Origin: Deltaproteobacteria bacterium ADurb.Bin026
GTDB taxonomy: Bacteria; Desulfobacterota; Syntrophorhabdia; Syntrophorhabdales; Syntrophorhabdaceae
NCBI GenBank assembly: GCA_002071245.1
Contig: MWEV01000224.1
Span: 1 to 5,265 of the forward strand
Direction of reading: 5' to 3'
Length of the DNA: 5,265 nt
Positions within the stretch are counted from its first letter, which is position 1. Each line of letters opens with the position of its first letter. The position numbers were made by a program, and so were the translations under genes. Shown here piece by piece: positions 5,200 to 5,265 of the stretch. Under the pieces are notes generated by a model. It ran no database searches. It was given only the letters and a program-made list of their open reading frames with translations, and was not told where the DNA came from.

Positions 5200-5265
5200 C
5201 TACTTTTTCTCTGGAGCCGGTGCAGCCTTCTCTGGAGCCGGTGCAGCCTTCTCTGGAGCCGGTGC
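5200..5265 (-). CDS. C-terminal 21 residues of an Ala/Pro/Glu/Lys repeat-tailed protein; runs off the right edge
   Basis: The minus strand reads without a stop from the window edge to TAG at 5202-5200 and encodes three heptads: APAPEKA, APAPEKA and APAPEKK. The frame is the same as the repeat period, the composition resembles the Ala-Pro linker of the neighbouring Pal, and a stop followed by a hairpin and the pal ribosome binding site makes a believable gene end. I do not recognise the protein. A flexible, charged, proline-rich tail of this kind occurs in many envelope and secreted proteins and gives no function. TolB, the usual gene before pal, does not normally end this way. Because all the evidence is 21 low-complexity residues, the call that this is a gene is likely but not certain. 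Confidence 0.7.
   Translation of the reverse strand, partial: APAPEKAAPAPEKAAPAPEKK
5209..5265 (-). repeat. 21-base tandem repeat, 2.7 exact copies in view, continuing past the edge
   Basis: On the plus strand the unit CTCTGGAGCCGGTGCAGCCT plus one T begins at 5209, 5230 and 5251. The third copy is cut by the window edge after 15 bases. The copies are identical in all visible positions, so the array is either young or being homogenised. Each unit codes for one APAPEKA heptad on the minus strand and keeps the frame. Confidence 0.92.

Overview
This 5.3 kb window is an ordinary-looking stretch of a bacterial chromosome carrying seven protein-coding genes, two of them cut by the window edges. 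The DNA leans AT-rich. A Pal-type outer-membrane lipoprotein points to a diderm (Gram-negative) bacterium. The many-pass membrane histidine kinase and the protein styles suggest a Nitrospirota- or Desulfobacterota-like lineage, but that placement is an impression from the proteins and has not been tested. I see no tRNA, rRNA, CRISPR array, insertion sequence, phage gene or attachment site.

Left part. At 1-203, on the minus strand, is the start of glgC (ADP-glucose pyrophosphorylase, glycogen synthesis). Divergent from it, on the plus strand, is a probable three-gene run: a multi-pass membrane histidine kinase with GAF, HisKA and HATPase domains (282-2279), a small exported DUF4124 plus SLT lytic transglycosylase (2320-2907), and pgsA, phosphatidylglycerophosphate synthase (2897-3481). 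The last two overlap by 11 bases, so they are very likely co-transcribed. The group combines a membrane sensor, a peptidoglycan-cleaving enzyme and a phospholipid synthesis enzyme, which is an envelope theme. No response regulator is present.

Right part. On the minus strand, running towards pgsA, are the last 21 codons of a protein ending in perfect APAPEKA-type repeats (5200-5265), the lipoprotein gene pal (4602-5135) and a lysine 2,3-aminomutase gene, kamA (stop at 3500, start uncertain between 4687 and 4600). The kamA and pgsA stops are only 18 bases apart, with no good terminator between them.

The most interesting spot is the pal/kamA junction. A hairpin with the shape and position expected of the pal transcription terminator lies inside the kamA open reading frame, and kamA has no conventional start codon downstream of it. 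kamA therefore either overlaps pal or starts right at the pal stop, and its message must be read through the hairpin. A second notable element is a hairpin between the repeat-tailed gene and pal. Its two imperfect pairs are G-U in the minus-strand RNA but mismatches in the plus-strand RNA, as expected if the minus-strand transcript is the working form. I did not find evidence of a novel multi-gene system in this window.
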